DNA from: Wurfbainia villosa
Taxonomy: Eukaryota > Streptophyta > Magnoliopsida > Zingiberales > Zingiberaceae
Direction: 5' to 3'
Length of the DNA stretch: 64,000 bases
NCBI GenBank assembly: GCA_025175895.1
Contig: CM046001.1
Location: forward strand, 26,112,314-26,176,313
Position numbers and translations under genes: made by a program. Shown piece by piece: positions 22,456 through 35,276 of the stretch. Every line of letters begins with the position of its first letter. Within the stretch, counting starts at the first letter, position 1. The notes under the pieces are model-generated. The model saw nothing but the letters and a program-made list of their open reading frames with translations, was not told where the DNA came from and made no database searches.

Positions 22456-24367
22456 CATCTCACTTGACGGTAGCGAAACATTCAATACACATGATCTGAA
22501 TATAGAAACCCTTCTAATCCTATCTAAAAATGTTCAAGACATAGATACCTGTAAACTTCCAGTATCTCTCAATATATCAACAAATAGGGTAAACTAAAGT
22601 AATACCCCAATTGATCAATCCTTCGACCCTCTACATCTCCTCTCGAGTAAAGATGTAAACCCATCCAATTTTTGTTCTAGATGGTTGAGTTCCTATAGGT
22701 GAAAAAGACTACCATAGAGAAACTGAAATCAACTGCTGAAACTGAGATACACCAAAACAACTACAATGGAGGTGGTAAAGACTATTGTGTTGGTAAAGAG
22801 TACACCATCGATTGTAAGGTATTGAATAACTGCCAACATCGTAGCACGCTCCAACTCTGCAAATGGTATAGATGCACCTAAGGAGGTAACAGTTGTTGTT
22901 GTCTGAACGTTTGAGTCTTCTGTGATGTCTTCTACTGATGCTGCTAAGTAAATCAATTCCTTTGGAGGGAAGTATCAAGGAACTCCAACTATGCCTGAGA
23001 TAGTAAATTGTTGCTAGTGTGATAACCCAATCTTATGTGATGATCTCTACTGTCGAGATTGTGCATCATCATCCCTAAACAACATCGATAGTCTTCAACT
23101 AAGTCTTCGAAGTACACATTTTCCTCATATGTGCTGGTTGCTTACAATAGCAACAAATGAACTGATCCAATGGATATCCGACATTGTGTGTATTCGTGAT
23201 CTGCATTGCACACACATAATCCCTTCGAAGTCTTTCTTTCGATTTCACTGATAAGCATGAGAAAGTTTTGATGATCTACGGTTGGTCCTCTATGGTCGGA
23301 AAGTAGCTTATGACCCATGACTCTGATCTTTCTTCTTTTGTCCAACATTCGGAGACTTCTGATTCCAATATTTAACTTGCAATGTTTGCTTATCGATCTC
23401 CAACTCTTAAAACACATGTACGGAGTCATTTCTAAACTTATGACTCGATCCAATGCTTAATGGTAGGAACTGATAGAATATCCAAACATCCTGATTTGAA
23501 TGTAAGCCAATAAACCCTAGGTTGCTTAAGATATCCATTCACACTCTTGAGCTATTAGGTGGTCGTAAACTTTGCAAGTCTAACGACTCTGTATGGTACT
23601 CCCATTACCGAACGATCACCCTTCATGATGCTCAAGAATTCTTTGTCAATGAGTCAAAGAAAATGATGCGAAGAAATACTCTCTCACAACATCACTACAC
23701 CGTGACCAAGTGATGTGTTATTTTCCGAAGGTTATTTCCTACATCTTCCACCAAGTATCGGCTTGAACCCGATAATGGTATGCAACTAACTCTACTTCCT
23801 CTATATAACATGAGTTAAGTACTCAAAAGTACCTTCAAAGTTATACAACCTAGCACAATCAACTCAAGGATCCGAATCCCTATGAAACACCGTAAACTAA
23901 TCCTTTATTGTCTACATCAAAAATAGTACACATGCCCTGTTCATTACCCCCAAGGTAATGATATAACTAGCATAATTAGTGAAAATCTCTAAAACTATAA
24001 CCTTTGATCTCCATAAGAAATGTGACGACCTGACCCCTACTTTCCGACTTGGTATCAGTCGGCTCTCAAAGGAAATTCACCTTTTCGAAAGCAGGTTCAA
24101 GACTCATGGATGCATCAAGTCATTCCGGGGTCAACCCATACCACAGTTACGAATAGTGACTAACACACTACATGACATTCCCTATTATAAACAAATAAAT
24201 GCATAGCCAACAAAAAGGATATGTGCTAACAATTATCATACCTTAAACCTTGTAGCTCAGAGATGTCTCGCTATAGCCAGATCCCAGAACTCACAAAACC
24301 AAAACCGAGTAAAACAAAACTCGATGTTCGAATGAAATAAAACCCAAAAGTGGACTTCGCAACCTAA
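22456..24367 (-). pseudogene. Decayed Tekay/Del-like gag region (element O)
   Basis: No long frame survives. One diagnostic remains: at 23114-23155 the minus strand encodes CCYCKQPAHMRKMC, a perfect C-x2-C-x4-H-x4-C zinc knuckle. It lies about 1.2 kb downstream of the primer site, where gag nucleocapsid is expected. Stops are frequent on both sides. Protease, RT, integrase and chromodomain are not visible because the element is cut at 22455 by Sirevirus LTR N. Confidence 0.6.
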
Positions 24368-24379
24368 GCTCTGATACCA
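24368..24379 (-). promoter_or_regulatory. Primer binding site, tRNA-iMet (element O)
   Basis: TGGTATCAGAGC on the minus strand, seven bases from the LTR end at 24387. Confidence 0.8.
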
Positions 24380-24386
24380 ATAAAAT

Positions 24387-27300
24387 TGTCACGCCCCGAG
24401 AGTATATTTGTCTGTCAATCAAACAGTACCCTCTTGTGACAATATAAGATAAACTACCAATACAAGGCCCAAATAGCTGCTGATACCCACCAATCATAAA
24501 TCACAGTGAAATAACACTAACAAAATAATAGAAATACAAAGACACAAAGATGCACTCCGGAGTGACTTTGACACAACAAGGAAACATAATCAAAACTAGC
24601 ACCTAAACCAAATCCATAATAAAGACCAAATACATAGCAACACAACATATAGAAAAATGAAAAAAAATATAAAATAAACTCCGAAACATACAATTCAATA
24701 TAATACAATATCAATATGAATTAAAATCCAACCACTCGGTGTGAGATGAGATTAGCTAACGGAGCTCCGAGCACCCAAGGAATCTTCTACTCGCTACCTG
24801 GGCGACAAGAAAGCCCAAGGTCTATGGTGGTTAGTATAAAACTCAGTGGTAATATGAAAGATAGTGCATGAACATCATATAAACATATAGAGATCAACAT
24901 GTATACAGTCTTAAAGGTAATAACAAATAACTATCAATATAATTATAATCAAGGCATATACCAAGTTGATCAATTGGATATAATGTAATGTACTAACATA
25001 CCTGGAGGTCTGTAATGAAACAACTCATAACAACCTGAACAAGTATACAACAATGTAACATATATGAATAACATGCATGATCAATATCACACCTGAGATC
25101 AACTCATAATCATAATCATATGGTATCATAAGGTAAATCAATTGTTATATACTAACCTAATCAATCCACTACAGTATCACAATAATAATCAAATATTAAA
25201 TACCAACCTGATCCAAAAAAAAATAGTATCACACACATGTATAGCTCACCATCCCCTAAGAACCATATAACCATATGTATAATATGCAAATGGCATGTAT
25301 GGTAATGTACAACTCTATGCAACAATCATAGTTCATCCAAATGCAACATCTCATGATATATGCAGTATGTATCACATGCATATATGAATGCCACCACACA
25401 TGGCTATGCCATCGCACATGGCAATGCAGATGCAATATGCATCATGTACATATACACCATTGCACATGGGTATACCACTACACATGACTGCAAATTCAAT
25501 AGTATCATATGCATATACACCATCACACATGGCTACACCTCCACACATGGCAATGTAGATGCAATTTGTATTATATGCATATACACCACCACACATGGGT
25601 ACGCCATTGCCCATGGCAATGCAGATACAATTAGTATCACATGCATATACGCCATCACACATGGCTACGCAACTGCACATGGCTATACTGATGCAATATG
25701 TATCGCGATACAGACACGCCACCACACATGGCTCACCACCGCACATGACTACACTAATGCAATATGTGTTCTATAGATATACACCACCACACATGACTAA
25801 GCCACCAGACATGGCAATACATTAGAATCCTGTATCATTACATATATGCCACCACACATGGCTATACATCAGCAACAAAATAATCAAGTATGCAATCATA
25901 ATCATCAAACACATTAGTTGTATAACATGATGACCCAAACCATAACATCAACGATGCTAGGACCTCTAGTCCCTAAACAAAACTCTATCGATAACACACT
26001 CAACCATACATAGAAGACATGATCCACAATAGATACACACTGCAAAGTAATATGAAACGACCATCAACTTCACATCTAGATCCATCACCTACCACCAGTA
26101 ATACAACATGTTAACCCAAACAAAAACTACAACTGTACTCTGCCATATGCACTTACACAACATCTATAAATCAACATATATAGAATCTGTAACCAAAAAT
26201 AGTGATGTAACAAGACTGTATAGATATCGAATAGAGCATCTCAAAGTTCAAAAGCTAAGTATCAAGCACAATAATAAAGAAGAGTGAAGTTAAGGTAATG
26301 ATACTATCATCATCATACAGTTCATGCACTAAGATAAATGATCTATCTGACCAAGGTAGGAATTATCCACTTGATATGTTAATCGTACTAATGGTCTTCG
26401 TGCTCACGTGTCAATCTCGAATCCAGGTCATGTAAATACAACATACATAAACAAATGTCAGAGTAATCAAACTGTAGGAATAGAAATTTAATACAACCTA
26501 AGTCTTTGGCTGATTAACTTCAATATGCAAGGGTAGTCCAAACACTTCCGTGCTAATCACTAATTACTAATTAACTCCATATGACTAAATCCAATCCATA
26601 AACTATTCTGCTGCCACAACATAGTTCATTACCAAAACATAACCAAATCAAAGCTTATCTAGTATGATACAATCAACCACAACTTATCCAGAGTCCACAT
26701 CCACTGCTAATCTCCACCATTTTATAGGTTTATCGCTTCACAATCACCTATCATCATAAGATTTGTAAATTTACCTCTTCAACCTACAAATCTCAATTTC
26801 CTGAAATCACACCAACCTCTTAATCCAATCACAGAGTATCAACTCCAAATCAATAATCGAATTGGAAGCAAAACCTCCCAACTCTACTCATCACTTGAAG
26901 ATTGAAGGCCAGCAGCAAGCCTTGAAACATTATATGAGCAAATCGCTAGCAAAATTACTAGCCACAGTAAAGCCAAGCTTACCTTGATTCCTTTCAATCT
27001 TGTTGTGGAATCACCAACAGAAACATCGGCTAAGAGATGATTGTGAATCTGGCCATAAACCTCGAATCTGATTGTCGACTATAGACATACCGATCGCCAC
27101 TGTAGAAATCTGCTGAAGTCACATGATCTGGGAGCAGGGGAAAAGAGCTTGTGACAACGAGGAAGGAACACAAATTTGTTACAGTGAAGGAAGGAGAAGG
27201 CACTGACCTCAGTGGCTGGTGCGACTGGCCGTGGTGGTGGGCGCAATGGCCACAGAGAAGAGGGAAGACAACTGGCATGATGCATGATCCGGAGAGACCC

Positions 27301-27732
27301 TAAGTGGTAAGCGACGATAGTTTGAGTTCACGGCGAGACCCACGACGTGAGGCAATCCCCGACGGCAAGAGTGAAGAGCGACGGAGAAGGCACGAGTGAG
27401 GACAGCGATGGAGAAGAGATCGGAATCGAGAAAAAATGAGGAATGAAATTGGGTAGTAGAGAAGAAATCGGACTCGGAAGAAGGAAATGAAGAAATCAAA
27501 TATTAATAGTCAGCTTTTCCTTATAAGCAACTTAAACCTAAGTTTAAGTTTAAATAAAATCTGCATTAACCCTATTAATCCAAATAGACTTTATAACTTC
27601 CACTCAATATTTTTCCTAAAATCAACAATACCAAGTGGAAATTAATACCAAAAAAATTCTCAAAATTCTATGAGGTATTTTTACTAACTAACCAGTGCTA
27701 TTTATTATTATTTTGTTTTTTGGTATCTCACA
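24387..27732 (-). repeat. Complete 5' LTR of Tekay/Del-like element O (3.35 kb)
   Basis: On plus it begins TGTCACGCCCC and ends ...GGTATCTCACA, so TG/CA ends are present. The GGGGCGTGACA terminus, great length and iMet primer site fit the Tekay/Del chromovirus group of Ty3/gypsy. It carries the 66-bp minisatellite at 25370-25830. The 26303-26330 stretch is the empty counterpart of the composite I target. Beyond 27732 lies Sirevirus LTR sequence of A, so O appears to have inserted into A's LTR. Confidence 0.75.
25370..25830. repeat. 66-bp minisatellite in the LTR of O
   Basis: Same unit and phase as 6540-6980, about seven units. It generates a 138-codon plus frame and a 124-codon minus frame with a 22-residue repeat; both are phase artefacts. 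Confidence 0.9.
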
Positions 27733-28523
27733 AGAATACCCTACGATCGACTCCAAATCAGCCTATTGATTTGGTATTTTAGCCTTCTCAGGTCCACTGG
27801 TCCAATCGACTCTAATCTGGCTAGCTCCATTCCTCTGTTGTTATGAAAATTTCTTATCCAAGTTGACTGGACCATTTTAGGTGAATGGAATACTTGTCAT
27901 CTCGATTGCATGATCTTCGGTCGATCATCATACTAGGTTGCAAATTCTTCATCCAGTCGATTAGACCATACTCAATCGACTTGACCATACTTAGTCGACT
28001 GAAAACCTTCAAGTGACCTGGAGACCTACAAAATGAGATTAGAGAAATAAACAGTAGAATATTATGTGGTAGTAGTAATACTGCTTAATCTCGACTTCTA
28101 ATTCCAACACAAACCCTCGGTTAGATCGACGCCTAGCTTTGTACCCACTGAGGACTCAGCCACACCTCTTCACTCGAGGCTTACCTATTGATTGTCCTGC
28201 CGGACTTACCTTGCTTAACATTTGATCTGACCCACAAAGGCTTCATGATAGCTTTCTAATCTCCCTAACCCAGTTGGCCTTCCTGCCGATTTTCCAGTCT
28301 CCTGACCCAACTGGTCTTCTGCTAGATGTCTGATTTACATGACACACCTGGACTTCCTGCCTAGTGTTTGTTCCTCCTAATCTGCCTATTATCTAGTCAA
28401 CATGACTTACTAGGACTTTTTATTAAGTCTACACACTTAATTGAATGATAGATCACAAGCTTATCCTAACTTTAACTATGGTCCATACATCAAAACTAAG
28501 AAGTGGTGCTTTTTGCACTAACA
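27733..28523 (-). repeat. 3' LTR of Sirevirus element A (partial)
   Basis: The right edge is the LTR start on minus (TGTTAGTGCAAAAAGCACC), followed by a polypurine tract (ATCTCCCCCTCTTTTGATG on plus). It includes AGTCGACTGG-type motifs near 27950-28000. The left part is missing at the border with LTR O. Confidence 0.75.
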
Positions 28524-29715
28524 ATCTCCCCCTCTTTTGATGTATGATAACACATCAGTTAAAGTTAGAGAGAATATTTCAAAATGTACTATTAAGTTCA
28601 CATGCAATGCATCAAAATTCAAGCTTAAGTGCACTATTAAGTTCACATGCAATGCAATCCATGAAGTCAAATTGTATTAACTTTAAACCCCTCTATCACT
28701 TTCCCTCCCCCTTTGGCATACATCAAAACATTATAAATCATCTTTTAATGCCAAAATTCAAGATTCAAAAAATCTACTAAGAGTTAGGTGAGTTTAATAT
28801 AGAGACTTAATTATGCTACTTGTGTCAAAGTACATTAGTGTTTGAAAGTATATAGGCTTTTAAAAATACTTAAACTTTCAAAGATGATAAGTTTTTCAGA
28901 ATATTCTAAGTATTATGTCAAAGTACTTAAGCTATTCAATATTCATGAAACTTTACATCTCAAACTTCTTAAGTACATGAAAACTTTAATGGTAGACTTT
29001 TAATAGCTTAAGGTTAACTTTTTACAAAATCCCCTTCAAATTTTGAAAATCTCATAATTTCTCCCCCTTAGCAAAGGCTAATTGTTTAAAAAATCTTTGA
29101 ATCTCCCCTTCGAAATTGTTTTGAAAATCTTTAAAATTTCCAAATAAACATAAAAAATAATTTCTCCCCCTCAATAATAACTTCAAAACTCTCCTTCAAA
29201 ATTGTTTAGAAAATCTTTAAAATTTCAAATAAATGTTTTCTGCCCTCAATTCAAAAACTATATTTTTCAAAAATGCAAATGTCGTAGAAGTTGTCCAACA
29301 ATGAATCCATTTTTTCAATAATTAACTAAATAATATATTTAAATTAAACATCTAAAAATTGTCCTTAAAGCAAATGTCTAACTCTTGGGAAACTCAAATG
29401 ATATAAGATTATCGTTAAGTTTTGGATGAGAGTTAGTCACTGAAGTGATCGATTTGCTTTTAACCCCTTTTGGTTCATGTCGATGAACCAGATCTACATC
29501 TGGAACTTGGAGTGCAGTCCTAGCATCTCACGCCCATCTTCATGGCTCAGTACATAAATATGTAGTCCTAGGTATTTGTGAGATGCGAAGGCTTGCCTAG
29601 ATCTATCGGATCATGAATTCTTTGATTTAACCTAGGCTAGCTCAATTTTAATTTTATTTTAAAAATAATATTACTTAGTAAAAATAGGTTTGTAATGTTA
29701 AAACATTAAAGAAAC
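28524..29715 (-). other. 3' non-coding region of element A with several polypurine tracts
   Basis: On plus the tracts read CTCCCCCTC (28527), CCTCCCCCTTT (28692), TCTCCCCCTTAG (29058) and TCTCCCCCTC (29163). There is no gene. The 29500-29590 part with CATCTCACGCCC matches the 3' region after RNase H in composite I (12530-12610). Confidence 0.7.
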
Positions 29716-30164
29716 CTATTCTACCCAGCATAAACCTAATTTTCTTCTAAGTGTACTAAACTCAGCTTCTAGAAGTGATTTAGTGAAGATGTCAGCAAGG
29801 TTAGACTTGGACTCCACATAGTCGAGTTCAAAACTCCCCTTAGCAACATGATCAAATACAAAGTGATGTTTAACATCAATGTGTTGTGTGCATGAGTGAT
29901 GGATTGGATTTTTTATCAAGTTTATTGAGCTTATGTTATCAACCAATGTTTTTATATTTTTGTATTTTAATTCAAAATCTTTTAGTGTATGCATCATCCA
30001 TAATAATTGTGTCACATATTCTCCTAATGCTATATATTCTGCCTCAATTGTGGATAAAAGCAACACAATATTGCTTTCTACTAAACCAACTAACTAGGCA
30101 TGCTCTTAAGAATTGTCAACCGCCACTTGTACTTTTTCTATCTAACTTACACCCAGCATAATCT
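29716..30164 (-). pseudogene. Sirevirus RNase H C-terminal half (element A), cut by element B
   Basis: The 29716-30066 frame carries LSTIEAEYIALGE, the HIDVKHHF motif and NLADIFTKSL. Upstream, 30067-30164 encodes YAGCKLDRKST, then a stop. The preceding residues (GYSDSD) are at 35277 and higher, on the far side of element B, so B split the RNase H active-site motif. The order of motifs and spacing are those of copia RNase H, which removes the RNA template during reverse transcription. Confidence 0.9.
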
Positions 30165-31602
30165 TGTTGGAGGATCGTAGCTCGGCTATAGGGTGGTGAA
30201 TAGCCCAATTCATAGATGGAGATCATTCTCTTCTTAATCGTCTACAAATACTATTAGCTCAGCAGAAAATATGATGCTAAACAAGACAATTAAAACAAAA
30301 CAAAATCAGCAAAGAAAACAAACGCTAACAAGATTGTGTAACGTGGTCCATGACCCTTATCGCTAATCCACGGATGATCTGTTCAGGTGAATCACCCCTC
30401 AACCAACTTCACTAGTCTCTCCTTTAGCCCAAGCACGGTGGAGGTAAACCTTCTTTATAAGAATCACTCCCTCTTACAATAAGATTGAAATAAATACAAT
30501 AATAGGAGTGAAAATCGTGTAGAGCACTTAGGAGTATGAATGGGAGTTAAGCATTAGCCTCCCAAGAGCACCCAAGGCATCTTCTTATAGGGAAGAGGCC
30601 ATTCTTCCTGTTGGGCAGTGAGCAGTGGACTGATCTAGCCATCAGTCGACTGTTGCTATAGTCGTTGCCTCACAACGACTTCATCCACATTAGTGTCCAG
30701 CCAACGACTACATAATCAATCGACTGATCATGCCTATGAGTCGACTGATAGAGTCATCAGTCGAGTGATCTAGGTGATCAGTCGACTTTTAAATCTTATG
30801 TGCTCACAACCACCTTGATCATTCGGCTGTCGTCCCTTAACAGTCGACTGATGGTGTAGTAGTCGACTACCAACCCCTAGCAGTCGATTGTTGGGCTTGA
30901 AAGCCATCAGTCAAACATCGATTGAGAATCAGTCGAGTGCCATCGACCCAGAGAAGTGGACTGATATCTATATCAGTCGACTGGTGTCGGGTAAAACCTC
31001 AAACAAAACACTTGTTTGAGCATCTGACGGTCGGGTAAACCTCAAACCACTTGTTTGAGCATCCGACACTTCCATTCGTCGGGTAGAAATCTCAAACTCA
31101 TGTTTGAACATCCAACTTATCCAAACATCAGGTAAAACCTCAAACACAAGTTTGAGCATCCGACTCTTAACTTAGCCATTTGGCCAAGTTCACCTATGAG
31201 CTACCATTACAAATCGCTCAATCTCTCATCTCCCTTGGAGTCCCTCACCGAAGCTCTCTTCGTCCGACTATGTCCCTCAGATGTACTAAGCGCACGGCTT
31301 CGCAATTCCATCCTTCATGTCTCGCCCTGAAGTCTTCTTCCTTTGGATTCACTTCAATGCTTCTCGTCCGATGGTCCCTCGAATGCACCAAGCGCACGAC
31401 TTCCGCAATGCCATCCTTCACCGACTCAAGGACCAGAGACATGAGTGGGTGAACTCACCAATGCTTTCATCAAGCTAACCATGTGCGATTTACTAAGTTC
31501 TTCACAAATTAAACGCACATATAAAATCACATAAACAACCTAACTTAAACCCTTTGCCACACACATCAAAACCATATCATACATGGGTTTATTGCCTTAA
31601 CA
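30165..31602 (-). repeat. 3' LTR of element B (1438 bp)
   Basis: TG at 30165 and CA at 31602 on plus. Many CAGTCGACTG copies lie at 30640-30990, and the CGTTGCCTCACAACG hairpin is at 30663. Runs of CTCAAAC and TTTGAGCATC(C/T)GAC recur in short units at 30990-31170. Confidence 0.85.
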
Positions 31603-32830
31603 ATCTCCCCCTTTTTTATGTGTGACAATCCGTTTAAGTTAGGTAAAATATTAACAAAATACATAAGGTAGGAAAGCATGTAAACATAATATGAGTATCA
31701 AAACACTCCCCCTTAATACATGCAACTCCCCCTTAACACATGCTAATTCTCCCCCTAGCATGATTAACTTAAACTTTCACATTTCTCCCCCTTTGACACC
31801 ATCAAAAAACATTAAACATAAGTCATATAACATGGCATCAAAGTCTTATGGAAGAAAAATATCAAAAACTACCTAAAAACCCAGAAATCCGGTTGTTGTG
31901 CTCATGCACAGTTCCATCAATCGACTAGTTCAATCTACTAGTTCAGACTACCAGTCGACTGACACCAAAAAACCAGTCTTTCTAATTTCCGAACCCATGT
32001 TCAGAAATGCATTAAAAATTATAGAAAATTTGAAAAATCATGAAATTTGGGGAACATATTTCTGATAAGTTCCTTTATCATTGAAATATTATTTTTCATG
32101 AAAATTAATTATATTTTAGAAGATTAGGCAAATTCTCAAAAGTTTCAAAAAGTCTCAATTTTTTATCAACTTTAAAGCCTAGTTTTGCCTTAGAATGTTT
32201 CAAATCATGAACTCATAGTTTATAAAACATAAAATGGTTTTAGAAGATTTGAAATATCCATCCATGATCTTTGGACAATATGTCTATGAATTAAACATAT
32301 GCTTTCCCCATGATTGGTCTATGATTGTTATGTTATGATACACTTAATGACCCATCTAAATGTCATAAGCATTAGTGAATTACTTGTATCAACCTAACAT
32401 CTCACCCATGCTATGTTTTTCAATCAAGTTAGCCTTATGGTGAGTTGTGAGATATAGCTAAAGGTATTTATACTTAACCATAAATTTCATGCAATTCTAC
32501 CTGGGTTAAGTTATCATCCTAAAAACCCCATCATGATCATAAAACACAAATTTTCTATAATTGCATATTATGGTCACAAATCAAGTATCACATTCAATTC
32601 ATAAATCATGATCATTCATCATGTATAAAGTCAAGTACAAATCATGATTTAAACATTATAGCCAAATCATCCACCATGCTCATAATAACTTAAATACTCC
32701 CCAACTTCAACATAAGTCAACCATTTAATATGATATAAAATAAGTCCAACTATGGTTGGCTATCCTAGGTTTCTCTAACCTATAAGGATGGACTTGGGAA
32801 CCCAATATAGATTCTTTCCAATAGGGTTCA
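31603..32830 (-). other. Non-coding 3' region of element B
   Basis: It holds polypurine tracts (CTCCCCC on plus at 31605, 31707, 31728, 31750 and 31783) and AT-rich sequence. No pol remnant is seen between gag and LTR. Confidence 0.75.
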
Positions 32831-33928
32831 TCAAATACTCCTTTGGGATCCATTTCCTAGCTGCCATTGTACTCTTTTATTGCCCCTAGCTATTAAGCAA
32901 TGGTAGGCCTTCTCATTTTTGGATCCTTTATATCCTAGGCCCTTCTTGTTAAAACTATCCCTTTGGCTCCAAATGATCATATTTAGGGTGTTTGAGCCAA
33001 TTGTGAATTTCTCTAGGGCCTTAGTTAGAGAATCTACCTTTTCCCTTAAAACCTTGTTTTCTTCAATACATGCATCATTAATATTAGAAGAAATACAATC
33101 ATCATGTGAGCATGATTTTTCTAGTTTATCTTCTAATTTCCTAATATCATCAAGCATGCATTTATTTTTCTTCTTACTCCTAAATAAATCTCTAGTAAGA
33201 CTTGAAATCATGGAAACAATTTCTTGAGTAGGGAGATTTCTTACCATACTTACCATATCTTCTTCTTCCGATTCCGATGAAGATGATGATGCTCCCCCTA
33301 CATTTGAGCTCTCCACCTCACTTGTACTTCCTTCTTGTTCGGATGAGGTGGAGACTACATCTTCTATCGCCATAAGTGCAAGGCTTGTGAATGCTTCTTC
33401 TTCCTCCGATGACCATGGATCATCCCATGTGGCCTTCAAGTTGTGGGCTTTTGTCTTCCTCTTTTATTTTGATTTCTTCTCTTCCTTCTTCTTCCCTTCC
33501 TTCTTCTTGTCATTCTTCTTCTTTTCATCCTTGCTCTTGTTCAAGAGAGGGCATTCATCTCTCATGTGTCCCTCTCCTTGGCAATTATAGCATATGATTT
33601 TTCTCCTAGGCCTTCTCCTATCATAAATCTAAAACTTTTTAAAGCACATCTCACCTTTCTTACCATGTAGACCTCCTCATTGCTATCCATTGATGAGGAA
33701 GATGATTCATCGGATGAGGAGGGTGGAGTCTCCTTCTTCTTCTTTCCTTTGTCGGCCATTAGTGTTAATCCCCTTGATGGATTGATTGGATCTTCTACTA
33801 TTCCTTCAAGCCTAGTTTCATGCAATTCCATAGTGGAGAAAAATTCTTCTAGAGTACTTACCTCTAGATTTTTGGAGATGTAGAACAAATCCACCATAGA
33901 ACTCCATTTGGATGATCGAGGGAAATTA
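32831..33928 (-). pseudogene. Sirevirus gag, 5'-truncated (element B)
   Basis: From 33928 leftwards the frame covers the end of the gag helical domain (SKNLEVSTLEEFFSTMELHE), a Lys-rich then Ser/Asp-rich linker, and in a shifted frame near 33590-33555 the zinc knuckle CYNCQGEGHMRDEC. 33439-32831 is a 202-codon frame with an acidic serine-rich tract and a coiled-coil stretch (NKVLREKVDSLTKALEKF). The first third of gag is lost with the primer site at 33929. Layout matches the inverted gag of I. Confidence 0.85.
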
Positions 33929-35276
33929 CTATTAGTGTAGCAGAAATATGATGCTAAATAAGACAATTAAGACAAAACAAGATAAGCAAAGAAAAAAAAT
34001 GCTAACACGATTGTGTAACGTGGTTCACGACCCTTGCTCCTAATCCACGGACAATTTGTTCAGGTGAATCACCCCTCAACCAACTTCACTAGTCTCTCCT
34101 TTAGCCCAAGCAAGGTGGAGGTAAACCTTTTTTACAAGAATCACTCCCCCTTACAATAAGATTGAAATAAACACAAGAGGAGTGAAAATCATGTAGAGCA
34201 CTTAGGAGTATGAATGGGAGTTAAGCATTAGCCTCCCAAGAGCACTCAAGGCCTCTTCTTATAGGGAAGAGGCCATTCTTCTCATTGGGCAGCGAGCAGT
34301 CGATTGATGCATCCATCAGTCGACTGCTGCTGTAGTCGTTGCCTCACAACAGCTTCATCCACATTGGCGTCCAGCCAACGGCTCCCTAATCAGTCGATTG
34401 ATCATGCCCATCAGTCGACTGATAGAGCCTTCAGTCGAGTGATCCAGGTGAACAGTCGACTTTTAAACCTTTTGTGCCCGCGACCACCTTGATCAGTCGA
34501 CTACCATCCCTTGGCAGTCGACTGATGGTGCAGCAATCGATTGCCAACCCCTAGCAGTCGAATGTTGGGTCAGAAAGCCATCAGTCGAACACTGATCGAG
34601 CACCAATCGAGTGTCATCAACCCAGATCAATCTACTGATATCTATATCAGTCGACTGATGTCGGGTAAAACCTTAAACAAAACACTTATTTGAGCATCCG
34701 ACAGTCAGGTAAACCTCAAACCACTTGTTTGAGCATCCGACACTTCCATTCGTCGAGTAGAAACCTCAAACTCATGTTTGTCCATCCGACTTATCCAAAC
34801 ATTGGGTAAAACCTCAAACACAAGTTTGAGCATCCGACTCTTGACTTAGCCATTCAGCCAAGTTCACCTATGAGCTACCATTACAATTCTCTCAATCTTT
34901 CATCTCCCTTGGAGTCCCTCACCGAAGCTCTCTTCATCCGGCCACGTCCCTCGGATGCACCAAGTGCATGGCTTCGCAATGCCATCCTTCGCATCTCGCC
35001 CTAAAGTCTGCTTCCTTTGGCTTCACTCCAATGCTCCTCGTCTAGCGGTCGCTCGAATGCACCAAGCGCACAACTGCCACAATGCCATCCTTCACCGTCT
35101 CAAGGACCCGAGCCATGAGATGGTGAACTCACCAATGCTTTCGTCAAGCTAACCATGTGTGATTTACTAAGTCCTACACAACTTAAACACACATATCAAA
35201 TCACATAAACAAACTAACTTAAACCCTTTGCCACACACATCAAAACCACATCATACATGAGTTGATTGCCCTAACA
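33929..35276 (-). repeat. 5' LTR of element B, 3' end deleted
   Basis: It aligns to 30240-31602 base by base, including palindromes (34300-34660) and the hairpin at 34337. It lacks the counterpart of 30165-30245. Confidence 0.85.

Larger units (their letters stand above)
30165..35276 (-). mobile_element. Gag-only Sirevirus element B, complete insertion with TSD
   Basis: It is flanked by AATCT at 30160-30164 and 35277-35281. The 3' LTR is 30165-31602, the internal part 31603-33928, the 5' LTR 33929-35276. The coding part is gag only; no protease, integrase, RT or RNase H is present. The 5' LTR lacks its last 80 bp or so together with the primer site and gag start, deleted after insertion. Confidence 0.85.

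Noticed and set aside
25360..25776. 138-codon plus frame with His/Thr/Tyr-rich repeats
   Set aside because: It is the 66-bp minisatellite read in phase; the opposite strand is open too and no start context or homology supports a gene.
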